A DNA stretch of 64,000 nucleotides from Dryomyza anilis (Eukaryota > Arthropoda > Insecta > Diptera > Dryomyzidae), in the NCBI GenBank assembly GCA_951804985.1, contig OX638135.1, positions 42,918,324 to 42,982,323 of the forward strand, written 5' to 3'. The position numbers and the translations under genes are program-made. Under the pieces are notes generated by a model that saw only the letters and a program-made list of their open reading frames with translations, was not told the origin of the DNA and searched no databases. Shown here piece by piece: positions 1-9,893 of this stretch. The first letter of the stretch is position 1. Every line of letters starts with the position of its first letter.

Positions 1-1199
1 GTTATGAACAAAAAAATGAAAGTATAATTCTATAATTAGAAAAAACGAGATATTTATATTTTAGCAAAAAAATATCAATTACCTTCAGCAAGAGACCTTA
101 GTTAAAAGTGCGACAACTGCCCAGTCAGAGTCCACATACTGTGTGACGTTCTTAACCTTGTCCTTCATTAGTTTCTGCTCCAAATGACTAACATCACTGT
201 AAAACTGAGAATGCCTTACTTATGCTTCAAGACGACGTTTTACTTCGCCACTACATCAAGTCGCAGTAGAATTTTCAAGTTGCAGTGGCTTTTGGTTGGC
301 ACTCTCCTGAAGCAGCTTCATTAATCAGAAAACTCTTGAGTAATAATGCAGCTCTACTTTAGTCGCTCGCCATGGAGTTGTTATCCTAAAAATAACTTTA
401 AAATTAATTTATTAACAAAGAAAATCTAATAAATAGCTTACAAGCCAGCACATCGCGTGGTAACAATTTTTTTATGAACAATTTTTGAATCCAAAGTCAC
501 CGGCAACTTGATGAAAAACAAAACAAACGAAATTATGAAAAATGCTCTCTCACCGAAAGAAGTCGAAAAAGAAAATAGTTGATCTGACTTAACAGAGTTG
601 CATTTCACAATTCAGAATACCTCCGAGCAGAGCTGAGAATACACTGGGTTCAGATTAAAGGTGTTTTTACTATTTTTAATACCTTTACAATTTAATACTA
701 CGGGTTTGTGCGAATTGAACTAAATTTGACTTGACTTTTCTAAATTTCCAGTGGAAGTTTGTTTGACTGCAGCACTTTAATCAAAAATCTGTGTAAGCTG
801 TGCGAATTCAATTTTGAAAGTTAATAACTAAATTGTTTTTATTATTTACTTTTTGCAATATTTTTAAAAATTTTAAATTTCCCAAAAATAATTGAAAATT
901 TAGACGAACATGTCATCGCTATGGGTTTATGGATAAATTTTATAAGTTTATACCGAAAGCTTCTACTATTACTGGCAAGGCAAAGTATTATAAGTGGTCG
1001 GGAGTTGCAAGTACCTAGAGTAGGGACATCAATAACATGATTTAAAAAAATTAGCAATAATATTTCACATTTAGTGGAGGTTCTACTGCTTTGGTGGCTA
1101 TTCCTCCAATATATTCCAAGCTGTCATAAAAAAAGATAATGTGGTAGTGAAAAAACATTTAAGGCTTACGACAGTTGCTCTAGAAAGAGTAGTGCTATA
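1..1199. other. AT-rich flank, no recognised gene
   Basis: Short open frames occur on both strands but none has a motif I recognise. The last 130 bases (from about 1065) may be the degraded upstream part of the Harbinger transposase that follows, but I could not hold a reading frame there. Confidence 0.4.
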
Positions 1200-1965
1200 A
1201 AAAAACAAAAGAATTTTTGAGTAGTCAAAGGGGCTTTATGTGTAACGGTTTTCCTTTACTAGCTTGATTGTGGCGATAGCTACCGGGTCACAGGCTCATC
1301 TTTCAATATTTCGAGGTACACTGTGCGAGATATTGTTCATAAGTGCCTCAAAGGATTTTTAAATATTATGCCTATTGTGATAAAGTATCCTAGCGTAGAA
1401 CGGTTCTCTGACATTACGGCAAAGTGTCGCACTAACCCAATTGCTATATTAACACCGTACAAGAGAAATAACCCCCTCACAAATCGACAAAAAAAATTCA
1501 ACGAACTCCACAGTAAAGCAAAGAGTATCATAGAAACATCTTTTGGGATGTTAAAATCATGTTGACGATCCTTGTTTGATAAAGTTCTTTGCTTAAATAT
1601 TGCTCGTTGTATGGAGACGATTGCTGTCACATGCATTATGCATAACATATGTCTTAATGACGAATTTATTTTGGAAATGAATCCAGTTGGGCGATTCTGT
1701 AACTTTTTAACGACAAAAATCGATATCGTTAACTACTTTTAGCGACAAATATCGTTAAAAAATTAATTTTTTCATAACGATCGTTTTCCCACGCTAGAAT
1801 TCTTGTTAGTTAGCGATATCGCTATTTGTCTTTAATAAGTTACAGAATCGCGCTACTGCTGTCAATTTGGAAGCATCTAGTGAAAATATTGAAAGTGAAA
1901 ACGAAAATATGGAAGCAATCGTCTTACGCGACGAAATCGCAAACAATATCCATATGAAATTTTAA
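1200..1965 (+). pseudogene. PIF/Harbinger transposase remnant (HARBI1-like)
   Basis: The best-preserved stretch (about 1323-1655) matches the C-terminal part of HARBI1/DDE_Tnp_4 transposases: an 'ILTPYKRNN' block, then 'NPLTNRQKKFNELHSKAKS', then 'IIETSFGMLKS', and after a stop near 1562 'CIMHNICLNDE'. Upstream, a 'QRGF' tetrapeptide fits the same family. Such enzymes cut and paste DNA with a DDE catalytic triad in the nucleus. The copy is dead: stops interrupt it, the N-terminal catalytic part is not readable, and a 161 bp MITE splits the C-terminal tail, which resumes at about 1852 with an acidic 'SENIESENENMEA' run and ends near 1962. Family assignment is from recognised motifs only; no alignment was run. 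Confidence 0.7.
1691..1851. mobile_element. Foldback MITE inside the Harbinger remnant
   Basis: The sequence begins GCGATTCTGTAACTT and ends AAGTTACAGAATCGC. The inverted termini extend about 40 bases at roughly 85% identity, leaving a short centre, so the unit folds into one hairpin. It interrupts the transposase reading between the 'EMNPVG' and 'NLEASSENIE' parts. I could not define a clean target duplication. A second, itself interrupted, copy lies at 49072-49513. Confidence 0.75.
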
Positions 1966-2231
1966 AAAAAGTAGTGTATATGTATATGTTTTCTGCATAA
2001 ATATCAATAAATCATATACTGCTTAATTGATTATTCATGATATTAACAGATTACAAATGTTACCTTTGTATACCTTTCCAATTTATTTAAATAATAAAAA
2101 TAAACATTTTAAAACGTCAATATATATTATTTTATTTATATTTTTATACACATATATTGTAGTTTAATTCATTTTATTTGAGGTAAACCGTTGTTTAAGA
2201 AATAATTAGGATGTTCAACCAGAATATTATT

Positions 2232-2387
2232 TTAATAAGAATCCAAATATTCAATGTTAAATTTTTCTGACAGAAATTTAGAAAAAGGTTTAGTGGCTTT
2301 TTGGACTTCTTTGTCTGTTTTTAAATTTGAAGTTTGCAACTCATCATCCAGTTTGCGTTTTTTTGGAGCTACCGGACGATTTACCAT
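2232..2387 (-). CDS. Small 51-codon ORF with a basic nuclear-localisation-like motif
   Basis: An ATG at 2387 on the minus strand opens 51 codons to a TAA at 2232. The N-terminus contains 'APKKRKLDDE', a classical monopartite nuclear-localisation-like run, followed by a Lys/Glu/Ser-rich tail ending 'FNIEYLDSY'. I recognise no domain. It sits about 270 bp from the Harbinger remnant in the opposite orientation, so it could be a scrap of that element's accessory protein, or a chance frame. It is short, so coding status is uncertain. Confidence 0.25.
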   Translation of the reverse strand: MVNRPVAPKKRKLDDELQTSNLKTDKEVQKATKPFSKFLSEKFNIEYLDSY

Positions 2388-2467
2388 TGATGATTAAGGA
2401 ATTGAAATGCGTTTTAAAATTTATTAAATTTACATACCTAAACAATAATTTATTAATCCGTTGTACA

Positions 2468-2580
2468 CTTTGAGTAGCGTCGGTAGCTCAAGATTAGTGC
2501 GTCGAACTAAAAACGTCCCAGGTTCAAGCATAAACTGGTAGCTAACGAACTGGTAGCGCCAAACTATTATTATTATTGCA
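2468..2580 (+). mobile_element. Degraded, internally deleted SINE
   Basis: Box A-like 'GTCGGTAGCTCAAGATTAGT' and box B-like 'GGTTCAAGC' are followed, after a deletion of the body, by the family's 3' end 'GTAGCGCCAAACTATTATTATT'. It matches the fuller copies at 14467-14768 and 28491-28795 in order but is heavily mutated. Confidence 0.6.
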
Positions 2581-2589
2581 TAAAATTCC

Positions 2590-3345
2590 AAACTCTAGCA
2601 AGAGGTATCGAAGTTCCCATTGTTTTGATCTGGCTGCTTTGACCTCCCACTATTCGTATCTATAATTGAACCGCTCTAAATGAATCCACTCTTTTTCAAT
2701 TTGAAAGGCCAAATTATAAGTAATCTAACGTAAAAGTAACCTTGTATCTGTCCATTAGGTTTGTCCATTTTTATAAGGCGCGTCCAATCATATGTCTTAC
2801 CACATATTTGTCCAACTTGTCTGAAAATAATTGAATTTGAATGTAAAAAAATATATGTCTGTGACATGGCTTACTCCCAAGCTTCACGGAGATTCACTAT
2901 TTTGTTCGCGAAGACTTGCTCCATGTCTATTCTTGCGTCTATAAACATATCAATACAGTCTATGTACAAAAACACAGTTTTTCAGTAGAACGAAAAAACT
3001 GAAAAAACTGCAAACAGTAAAAGTGGCGATCAATATTTCTTCTACAATATTAAATAAAAATGGTCTTTGAATGATACAATTAAAAAAAATCAGCAATTTC
3101 GCGCTATCCGTGGTGCTATGGTAGATAGGGATTATTGCTATTCAAATGTGATCAATGTCTATGAAAAACGAGCAGATAGAGAATATTGCACAAAATGGTA
3201 GATAGAGAGATAGATTAGAAAATATTGTTGGAATCAGCAATTTGTTAATTTTTTATATCCTGGTGTAACCTAAACAAAATTTACCGACTAATTTTAGTCC
3301 TACCATTTTCGATTCACGAAGTTTATGATGGTTAAAGGTCTTAAT
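2590..3345. other. AT-rich stretch, nothing recognised
   Basis: Short overlapping frames on both strands (for example around 2761-2988) have no recognised motif and look like chance. Confidence 0.4.
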
Positions 3346-3489
3346 ATTCCGCAATCTAACCCGACGTTTTTTAAAGATTAAAATTTTAAAAATACTGTCT
3401 TTTATCGCTATTTTCAAATTCCGCAATCTAACCCGACGTTTTTTAAAGATTAAAATTTTAAAAATACTGTCTTTTATCGCTATTTTAAA
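3346..3489. repeat. 72 bp tandem duplication
   Basis: Two near-identical 72 bp units (3346-3417 and 3418-3489) start ATTCCGCAATCTAACCCGAC. Because 72 is a multiple of three, a minus-strand frame reads the same block of about 23 residues twice, but that frame has no other sign of coding. Confidence 0.9.
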
Positions 3490-4255
3490 ATAATACATGT
3501 TATACCAAATATTTAAACTAATATCCTATTTCGGAGGATATGAATGTATTGACCCCGTAAATATCTTACGAATCCTTAACATATCTGAAAACATTCTTTA
3601 AAAATAGCAATAAACATCTTGTCTGTAAATACCATAAAGGCAATGGTACAAGCTATATTTCTTCATATAAGGATAGAAAAAATCTTTGAAAAGTTAGTTT
3701 TCCGTATACGAAAACTTATTTTTAGTAGCTCCTATGGCTTCTATAATATTGTATACCCATTAAAAAATGTAACGTCATCCTTCGTTAACCATTTTCATTG
3801 TTTTCACATAGATTTCATATCCTTTTATATACAAATAAAGTCGTTTCTTTGTGAGTTAGGATGGACCAGAGGACGGATGGACATGACAGAATTTACTCAT
3901 AAAATTACGCTTAAGACAAATATATATACTTCTCCATACCTGCAACCCTTATTTATAATTATTATAAACTTTTAACCAAAAATTGTGTGTAAATAGATAC
4001 TATTGCATTCATAAAAAATCATTCATGTGGATAGACAAATTATTAAAATTAAAATATAATAGTAACAGAAATATTATTTTGTTCTAAACTAATGTCATTG
4101 ATGCAGTAGTGATCAGTGAAGATTTCTGCATCAAAAACTCATTTTGGTCAAAATTTTAGATAGGCTGTATTGAATATAAGCTCTCGATATTAGTTTCCTC
4201 CTCGGACCCTAAAGCATTAATACAATTTAATGAATTATTTTGATATGAAACATAA
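3490..4255. other. No gene; possible RTE-tail-like scrap near 3860-3965
   Basis: The stretch 'GGACGGATGGACAT' followed by 'ATATATATACTTCTCCATAC' resembles the tail of the RTE element at 19590-19680, so this may be a 3' scrap of such an element. The rest is AT-rich with nothing I recognise. Confidence 0.35.
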
Positions 4256-4399
4256 TGGTCGCATTCGGGTGACAATTATACAATTGCTCGTTCAAACCAG
4301 CAACATGATGAGGGAGCGTCAGTCATTTAAATAGCGAATATTTTTCTGCAACGTTTTAACTTATAAGTTTGACGGCATCTTGTGTCCTGAATGCGGCCA
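4256..4399. mobile_element. Candidate short MITE (144 bp)
   Basis: About 20 bp imperfect inverted termini: TGGTCGCATTCGGGTGACAA at the left and the complement of TGGCCGCATTCAGGACACAA at the right, four mismatches. No target duplication was identified, so it could be a chance inverted repeat. Confidence 0.45.
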
Positions 4400-4774
4400 G
4401 TTTGCACAAAAAAAGGATATACTTACATCTTTCACTGTATTGTTTTTATTTATACTTTCATTCATTTTTTAAATATTATAATATATTAAATAATTGAGAA
4501 TTGAATTTTACGCACAAATTATATTTTTCTTTGTTTTGAATTTAAATTGACGTTTCAATTTAGTAATGAAATGTCACGAAACGACTGCTACAAAATTTTC
4601 TAAATTGATGGCAAACACTGCATTACCGATAACTTCCAGTGATTTAGGAATAGTCAGCAATTAAGTCGTATTCGCACACACCCTACATATTGATAAATTT
4701 AAAATTTTATTTAATTAAATTTTTTTAATTAAATTATTTAAACATCTGATCCCTTGGCGATCCCCTGAAAATGG

Positions 4775-4815
4775 ACTCGTGACCCCCAAGGGGGTCACGA
4801 GTTGGGAACCAGTGA
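4775..4815 (-). mobile_element. hAT-like terminal hairpin
   Basis: A perfect 13 bp stem with a two-base loop, ACTCGTGACCCCC / GGGGGTCACGAGT, adjoins CACTGGTTCCCAA read on the minus strand. 'Not-quite-palindromic' ends of the type CAGTGGTTCCCAAC...GTGACCCC are familiar from hAT-superfamily nonautonomous elements. Only this end was located, so the element is probably a fragment running left from about 4815. Confidence 0.5.
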
Positions 4816-5218
4816 TCTAGAGAATGAGTGACCATCCATCCCCAAATTTTTATTGTTGTATTTTCGCAAAAATCAATCGCTTCGATGATCTGCTGCTTCA
4901 CACTGTTATTGTGTCGCCTTGTTATTCTTATCGAAGTAAGCAATAAAAAAAAAAACACGTTTTGTACAACAATAAGATTATGTTGTGGGCGAAAATGGCA
5001 AAAAGAGTCAGTAGCTGGTCACCTCCTGATGTAGATCAGCAAAAATCGCGGCGATAGGGAAAATATTCACATTGTTCACAATTGGCCTAACAAACCGACG
5101 GAATGAACACCGATTAAATAATAAAACAAACACACAAAAGACGCGGCGTGGCATATTAATTTGAAGCGTAACAAATTACTGGCAACAAATTTTAATACTG
5201 AACATTTTTAAAGGCTAA
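4816..5218. other. No recognised feature
   Basis: A minus-strand frame (4734-4958) crosses the hairpin and has no known domain. Nothing else stands out. Confidence 0.35.
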
Positions 5219-5420
5219 TTTGATATTGTAAACAACATTTTCTATCGACAAATTGCTGATCAAGCTTTTAAAACTTCAAAACAGAAATTTGATATTGTAA
5301 ACAACATTTTCTATCGACAAATTGTTGATCAAGCTTTTAAAACTTCAAAACAGAAATAATGTAAACAAAATTTTCTGTCGACAACTTGCTGATCAAACTT
5401 TAAAAATTTCAAATCAGAAA
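5219..5420. repeat. About 69 bp minisatellite, three units
   Basis: Units at 5219-5287 and 5288-5356 are nearly identical (TTTGATATTGTAAACAACAT ... TTCAAAACAGAAA); the third, 5357-5420, is diverged and slightly shorter. More degraded relatives sharing 'TTTTAAAAYTTCAAAACAGA' continue to about 5620 with longer spacing, suggesting an old higher-order array. Confidence 0.85.
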
Positions 5421-5620
5421 TTCTATACAATGTGTTTTCCTGCTACTCGCAGGCTATCTTTCCTTTTCAGTTTTCTACTATGAAGAAGCTTTTTAAAATT
5501 TCAAAACAGATATTCTTATATAATGTGTTTGCCTGCTATAGGTACGCTACCTTTCCCTTCCATATTCTAGCTATAAAGATACCTTTCAAAACTTCAAAAC
5601 CAAAACTTACACAAAAAAGC

Positions 5621-6286
5621 TTTTGCATGCTAGTGGTAGCCTTGAACATACCAGTTTCCTCCGTAAAAGCTGATATAGAAACCCTGTCTGTTTTCATAAA
5701 TTCAAAATGTCTGCTATGCAATTTGTATTACCTACCATATTCCTGTGAGTTTTCATCAAAACTACTTCTATAATACCATTAGAAATACATTGTGTATATC
5801 TGAAGTAGTTTACAAATGAGATGTCGGTATTGATCACCTTTAATATGATACACAAATTAAATTTTCTTTCCAAAGAGACCAAAAATAATTTTCAAATTTA
5901 TATGTAAAAGGTCATTGTAAAACAAAGGGAACCATTAGATTACATTCGATGAACATTTTTATTTATGGCCTTATTTTTATTATAGGACTGTTAAATTTTA
6001 AAATATTTTTTTATTAATTATATTTGAGAAATATAAATTAAAGTTTGATAAATAATCAAAGTCAAAAATAATTACTTTTGATAAATATTTTCAAACGTCA
6101 AATAAAATTTTTATTTTAGATAAATATTTATAAAAATCATAATTAATATTATTTTCGATATATATGGAAACAAGTCGTTACTCCTACCAAAAAATCTCAA
6201 AATCTCTAAACAAACAAATTGGCTGAACTTTACATAAATATTTTTTTCTTCAAACTATCCCCTCTGTTTGGGTACAAGAATAAATG
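5621..6286. other. AT-rich, nothing recognised
   Basis: Only short chance frames. From about 5990 to 6170 the sequence is mostly A/T runs. Confidence 0.4.
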
Positions 6287-6555
6287 AGGGCGCGGTCGGA
6301 CTTGTGGTACCCTAGATAAATCGAAAACTTATACTACCTATATGAACATGTAGATACTAAAATGAAAGATAATGATCTCACGATTAAAATGTAATTATTT
6401 TCATGGTCCGATAACCCCAGTGACCTCAGGACCCTTTTTAGTTTTAACAACTGAGTTCATTTTATACACGAATAATATATATATACAAGTGTGGGTACCC
6501 AAACGATGCACCAGTTTTCGATTTTTCTAGAGTACCACAGATCCGATCGCACCCT
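6287..6555. mobile_element. MITE with about 47 bp inverted termini
   Basis: The left end AGGGCGCGGTCGGACTTGTG and the right end, read as complement, AGGGTGCGATCGGATCTGTG start inverted repeats that continue through 'GGTACYCTAGA' and 'AAATCGAAAACT'. The 269 bp unit has no ORF. It is a nonautonomous DNA transposon by structure; superfamily unknown. Confidence 0.75.
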
Positions 6556-6965
6556 ATTTGTTTTTCTTTTTAAGCAAATAAAACTGTTGGTTATAGAAGT
6601 AAATTATTGTAATAATGAATTTATTCACTGTATTTGATGTCAAAATATATAAAAGGGTGCAACATAAATTTTTGGGGGGCATTTTAGAAAAATTAAAAAA
6701 AAAGGCGAAAAAAAATATATTTTGCGCAAAAACACTCTCGTTCAGCGTAAATAGCAACTGAAAAACTGTAGCAAGTTAGTTCAAATGCAAACAGCGAAAT
6801 TTGTAGACGGTTACACTAGTTTTTGCAAGTTTATAATGCGTTTATAATACGAGCCGAGTTGATTGCGTGCGTACTCGATGACGTCAAACAAAAGTGGCAG
6901 ATGTTTATAATTTTTTTGATAACAAAATAGTGAAAACACTACTTTTTATAATTTATTCCTAGATG
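6556..6965. other. Spacer before the long inverted repeat
   Basis: AT-rich, no gene recognised. A minus-strand frame (6554-6757) is Phe/Asn-rich low-complexity translation and not convincing. Confidence 0.35.
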
Positions 6966-8089
6966 CTATTCAATTTTGTACGGTTTTCGTTCAGTTTTTC
7001 TACGAACACGTTTCAATGAATTGTTTTCTTTTGAAATTCTTTGTATGGCGAAACCACTTGCTTTCAGTATTTTTTCAACCGAAAACAAGAAAATGGCCGA
7101 AATCTGTCAGCCTGTTTTCATCTCAGTCTGAACAAGAGCTCGTAAAATATCCAAAAAATTATGAGAAAAAGGATAATAAAAATGATTAGAAAAATATGAG
7201 AACAAATGAGATATTGGACACATCCGATTGCAGCTGGATGATATGTAAGCAAATGTTTTGACTTGTTCATTGGAAGATGAGGTGCTCCTGGACATGTCCA
7301 CGATGACCTTGGACAGCATTTTTTTTTAATAAGTTTTGAAATATCACAAAAAATGATTTTGGACATGTCCATTGAAGGATGAGGTGGTCCTGAACATGTC
7401 CAGGATGACAACTCAGATTGGACGGAATCACCTTTTTGCAGAATTTTATTTATTGCAGAAATCGATAGATGGGTCGAGAATGGAAAATATGAAAAAGATA
7501 AATAAAATCACAAAGATCAAAAAGATGGAAAAAATCAAAAATATCTAAAAGATCAATAGGATCGATCTTTTCCATTCCGACTCGTCTATCGATTTCTGCA
7601 ATAAAAAAAGTTGGTGCAAAAAGGCGATTCCGCCCACTTGGGGTAGTCATCCTGGACATGTCCAGGAGCACCTGATCCATGAATAGATATGTCCAAAATT
7701 ATTATTTTTGATATTTCAAAATATAATGCAAAAAAATTGCTGTCCAAGGTCATCTGGGCATGTTCAGGAGCACCTCATCTTCCAATGAACAAGTCAAAAC
7801 ATTTGCTTACATATCATCCAGCTGCAATCGGATGTGTCCAATATCTCATTTGTTCTCATATTTTTCTAATCATTTTTATTATCCTTTTTCTCATAATTTT
7901 TTGGATATTTTACGAGCTCTTGTTCAGACTGAGATGAAAACAGGCTGACAGATTTCGGCCATTTTCTTGTTTTCGGTTGAAAAAATACTGAAAGCAAGTG
8001 GTTTCGCCATACAAAGAATTTCAAAAGAAAACAATTCATTGAAACGTGTTCGTAGAAAAACTGAACGAAAACCGTACAAAATTGAATAG
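6966..8089. repeat. 1.12 kb long inverted repeat (giant hairpin)
   Basis: Bases 6966-7290 and the complement of 7765-8089 read as identical over 325 bp when compared by eye. Pairing then continues with mismatches and indels toward an apex near 7528, where ATTGCAGAAATCGATAGA (from about 7452) pairs with its complement near 7600. The identical arms yield the same roughly 58-residue translation on opposite strands, an internal check. Inner arms carry repeats built around GGACATGTCC. No transposase and no TIR-type terminus was seen. It could be a foldback transposon, a recent inverted duplication, or a hairpin-RNA locus. Confidence 0.9.
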
Positions 8090-8262
8090 CACCTCATCCT
8101 CCAGTGTACATGTCCAAAATCATTTTTATGGCATCTCAAAACATAATGAAACATTTTTTTTTGTCCAAGGTCATCCTGGACATGTGCATGAGCACCTCAT
8201 CCTCCAGTGTACAATGTACATGTCCAAAATCATTTTTATGGCATTTTAAAACGTAATGGAAA
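8090..8262 (+). repeat. Two direct units of the hairpin's 75-90 bp repeat
   Basis: Units starting at about 8090 and 8182 share 'CACCTCATCCTCCAGTGTAC' and 'TGTCCAAAATCATTTTTATG'. They are direct relatives of the inner-arm repeats of the adjacent inverted repeat. The text after 8262 (about 8266-8335) again resembles the arm sequence 'CCAATATCTCATTTGT'. Confidence 0.8.
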
Positions 8263-8394
8263 TATCCAATATCTCATTTGTCCTCATATTTTTCTAATCA
8301 TTTTTATCATCCTTTGTCTTATCATTTTTCTCATCACTTTTTTCATATTTTCTCATTTTTTATAGCAGTTTTTCACCTAACGAAATTTCACCCA

Positions 8395-9172
8395 ACAAAC
8401 TTATGTCCTATCACGTCAGGTTTACGAGATATATGACCATAAATTACCTAAAGTGACCGCAATATTACTGTTGATTTATTGAGAAAACTGTAGTAGTTAT
8501 GGAATTGTTGTCTGAGAACCAAATGTAGACACTATCCAAGGCTTCATATATATTAAATTTCTATCTCGTCATTTTAATGCCAATATTAATGATTTTAAAA
8601 GGATCAATCTACATAATCGACTAATTTCATATTAAGGAGTTACAAATGTATCATATTGTCCATGAAAAAAGTATGCAGCATTAAAAAACATAAAAAGTGG
8701 ACAAATATGTCAAAGCCGTACGAGCTATAGTTATCCAAGGCTTCATATATATTATTAATACATACTAATTTTCTATCTCGTCCTTTTAATACCAATATTA
8801 ATGATTTTAAAATGATCAAAATATATAATCGACTAATTTCATATTTATGAGTTGCAAATGTATCATATTGTCAATGGATAAAATATTCAGCATAAAAAAA
8901 CATAAATATTAGCCAAATATGTTTAAGCCGTACGAGCTATAGTTTCTCTAATACAGAGCACTACAAAGTATTTTTTTATTTTATATGAAACTACAAAATA
9001 TTAAAGTTTTTCGTTTAGCGGTGACAAGGATTTGGCTTTATTTGTAATATCCTGAATGTGTCCAATAAAACTATGCTCTATCACGTAAGGATTCCGAGGT
9101 ATTAACCCCCAAAGTAACATTTCTGGAAAACTGTATTAGATATGGATTTCTTCACTGAAAACCAAATGTAAG
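8395..9172 (+). repeat. Nested direct repeats, about 205 bp and 130 bp
   Basis: A unit starting 'AAGGCTTCATATATATTA' and ending 'AAGCCGTACGAGCTATAG' occurs twice (about 8538-8730 and 8735-8942). They are bracketed by another pair sharing 'CTATCACGT' and 'AACCAAATGTA' (about 8395-8535 and 9057-9172). The layout suggests a satellite-like remnant or an element with long direct repeats. No ORF. Confidence 0.7.
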
Positions 9173-9689
9173 TATTCACCTAAGGATCTTTTCTGTGGTA
9201 TGAGCGATGAGAAAAAATAACTATCTTCGAACCCTCGGATAACCATAACATTATATTCATTTTGCTCACTTTGCTGATTCTAGTTGTTTGGTTGTGTTGG
9301 TTTTGGTTTTTGGTCGTGTTATTTGTGTTTGGATCATTATTTATTTCAAAAAAATTCGACAAAAACAAAAAAAGTAGATCCCACGAAAGTGCTATCGTAA
9401 TTTGGAATCACCACAGAGCAGCACAGATGATCATCATACATAGTATTTTGCGATGTGTTCTAATTCGAAATAAGTATTGCAAACTTTAAATTTAAAAATA
9501 TTCTTTATTTTCAACTTCGATGCGACTATACTAAGCGAAAGGTAATATTGAAGTCAAAGGTAATTTTGAAGTGAAATGAACATTTTCAATGCAGAGTTGC
9601 ATTTTGTTCACAGCATTCGCCACAATAGTAGCCATTCCAGCAATTCCAATTCCAAAAAAACTCATATTTACTCAAAAAAAAAAAAAAAA
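9173..9689. other. No recognised gene
   Basis: A hydrophobic plus-strand frame (9262-9489) begins with a Leu/Val/Trp/Phe-rich run but shows no domain and lies among repeats. Confidence 0.35.
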
Positions 9690-9893
9690 CATTTTTTCGC
9701 GCTACCTCTCACCAGTAAATGGCAAACCTACGAGTAAATCATTGCCTATGAAAAGCTCTCACCCGACGTTCGGATTCGGCAATAAACTGTAGGTCGCACC
9801 ACTTTGAGTACAAATATAACACGCACAGCTCAAAATAGTGAGAGAGCTCGGCCTAAGTTCTTATAGGACTGTAGTGCCAAACTATTATTATTA
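9690..9893 (+). mobile_element. 5'-truncated SINE
   Basis: Matches the body and 3' end of the full copies ('CGCGCTACCTCTC', 'CAGTAAATGGCAAACCTACG', 'GTGAGAGAGCTCGGCC', 'TGTAGTGCCAAACTATTATT') but lacks the tRNA-like head. It ends in a (TTA)n tail directly against the truncated end of a minus-strand LINE. An A-rich run precedes it at 9668-9685. Confidence 0.85.

Noticed and set aside
3253..3498. Protein with two repeated 23-residue blocks
   Set aside because: Follows from a 72 bp DNA tandem duplication (72 is divisible by three); composition is not protein-like.
7107..7948. Matching 60-70 residue frames on opposite strands as a conserved protein
   Set aside because: They are identical because the DNA is an inverted repeat; no domain and no other support for coding.
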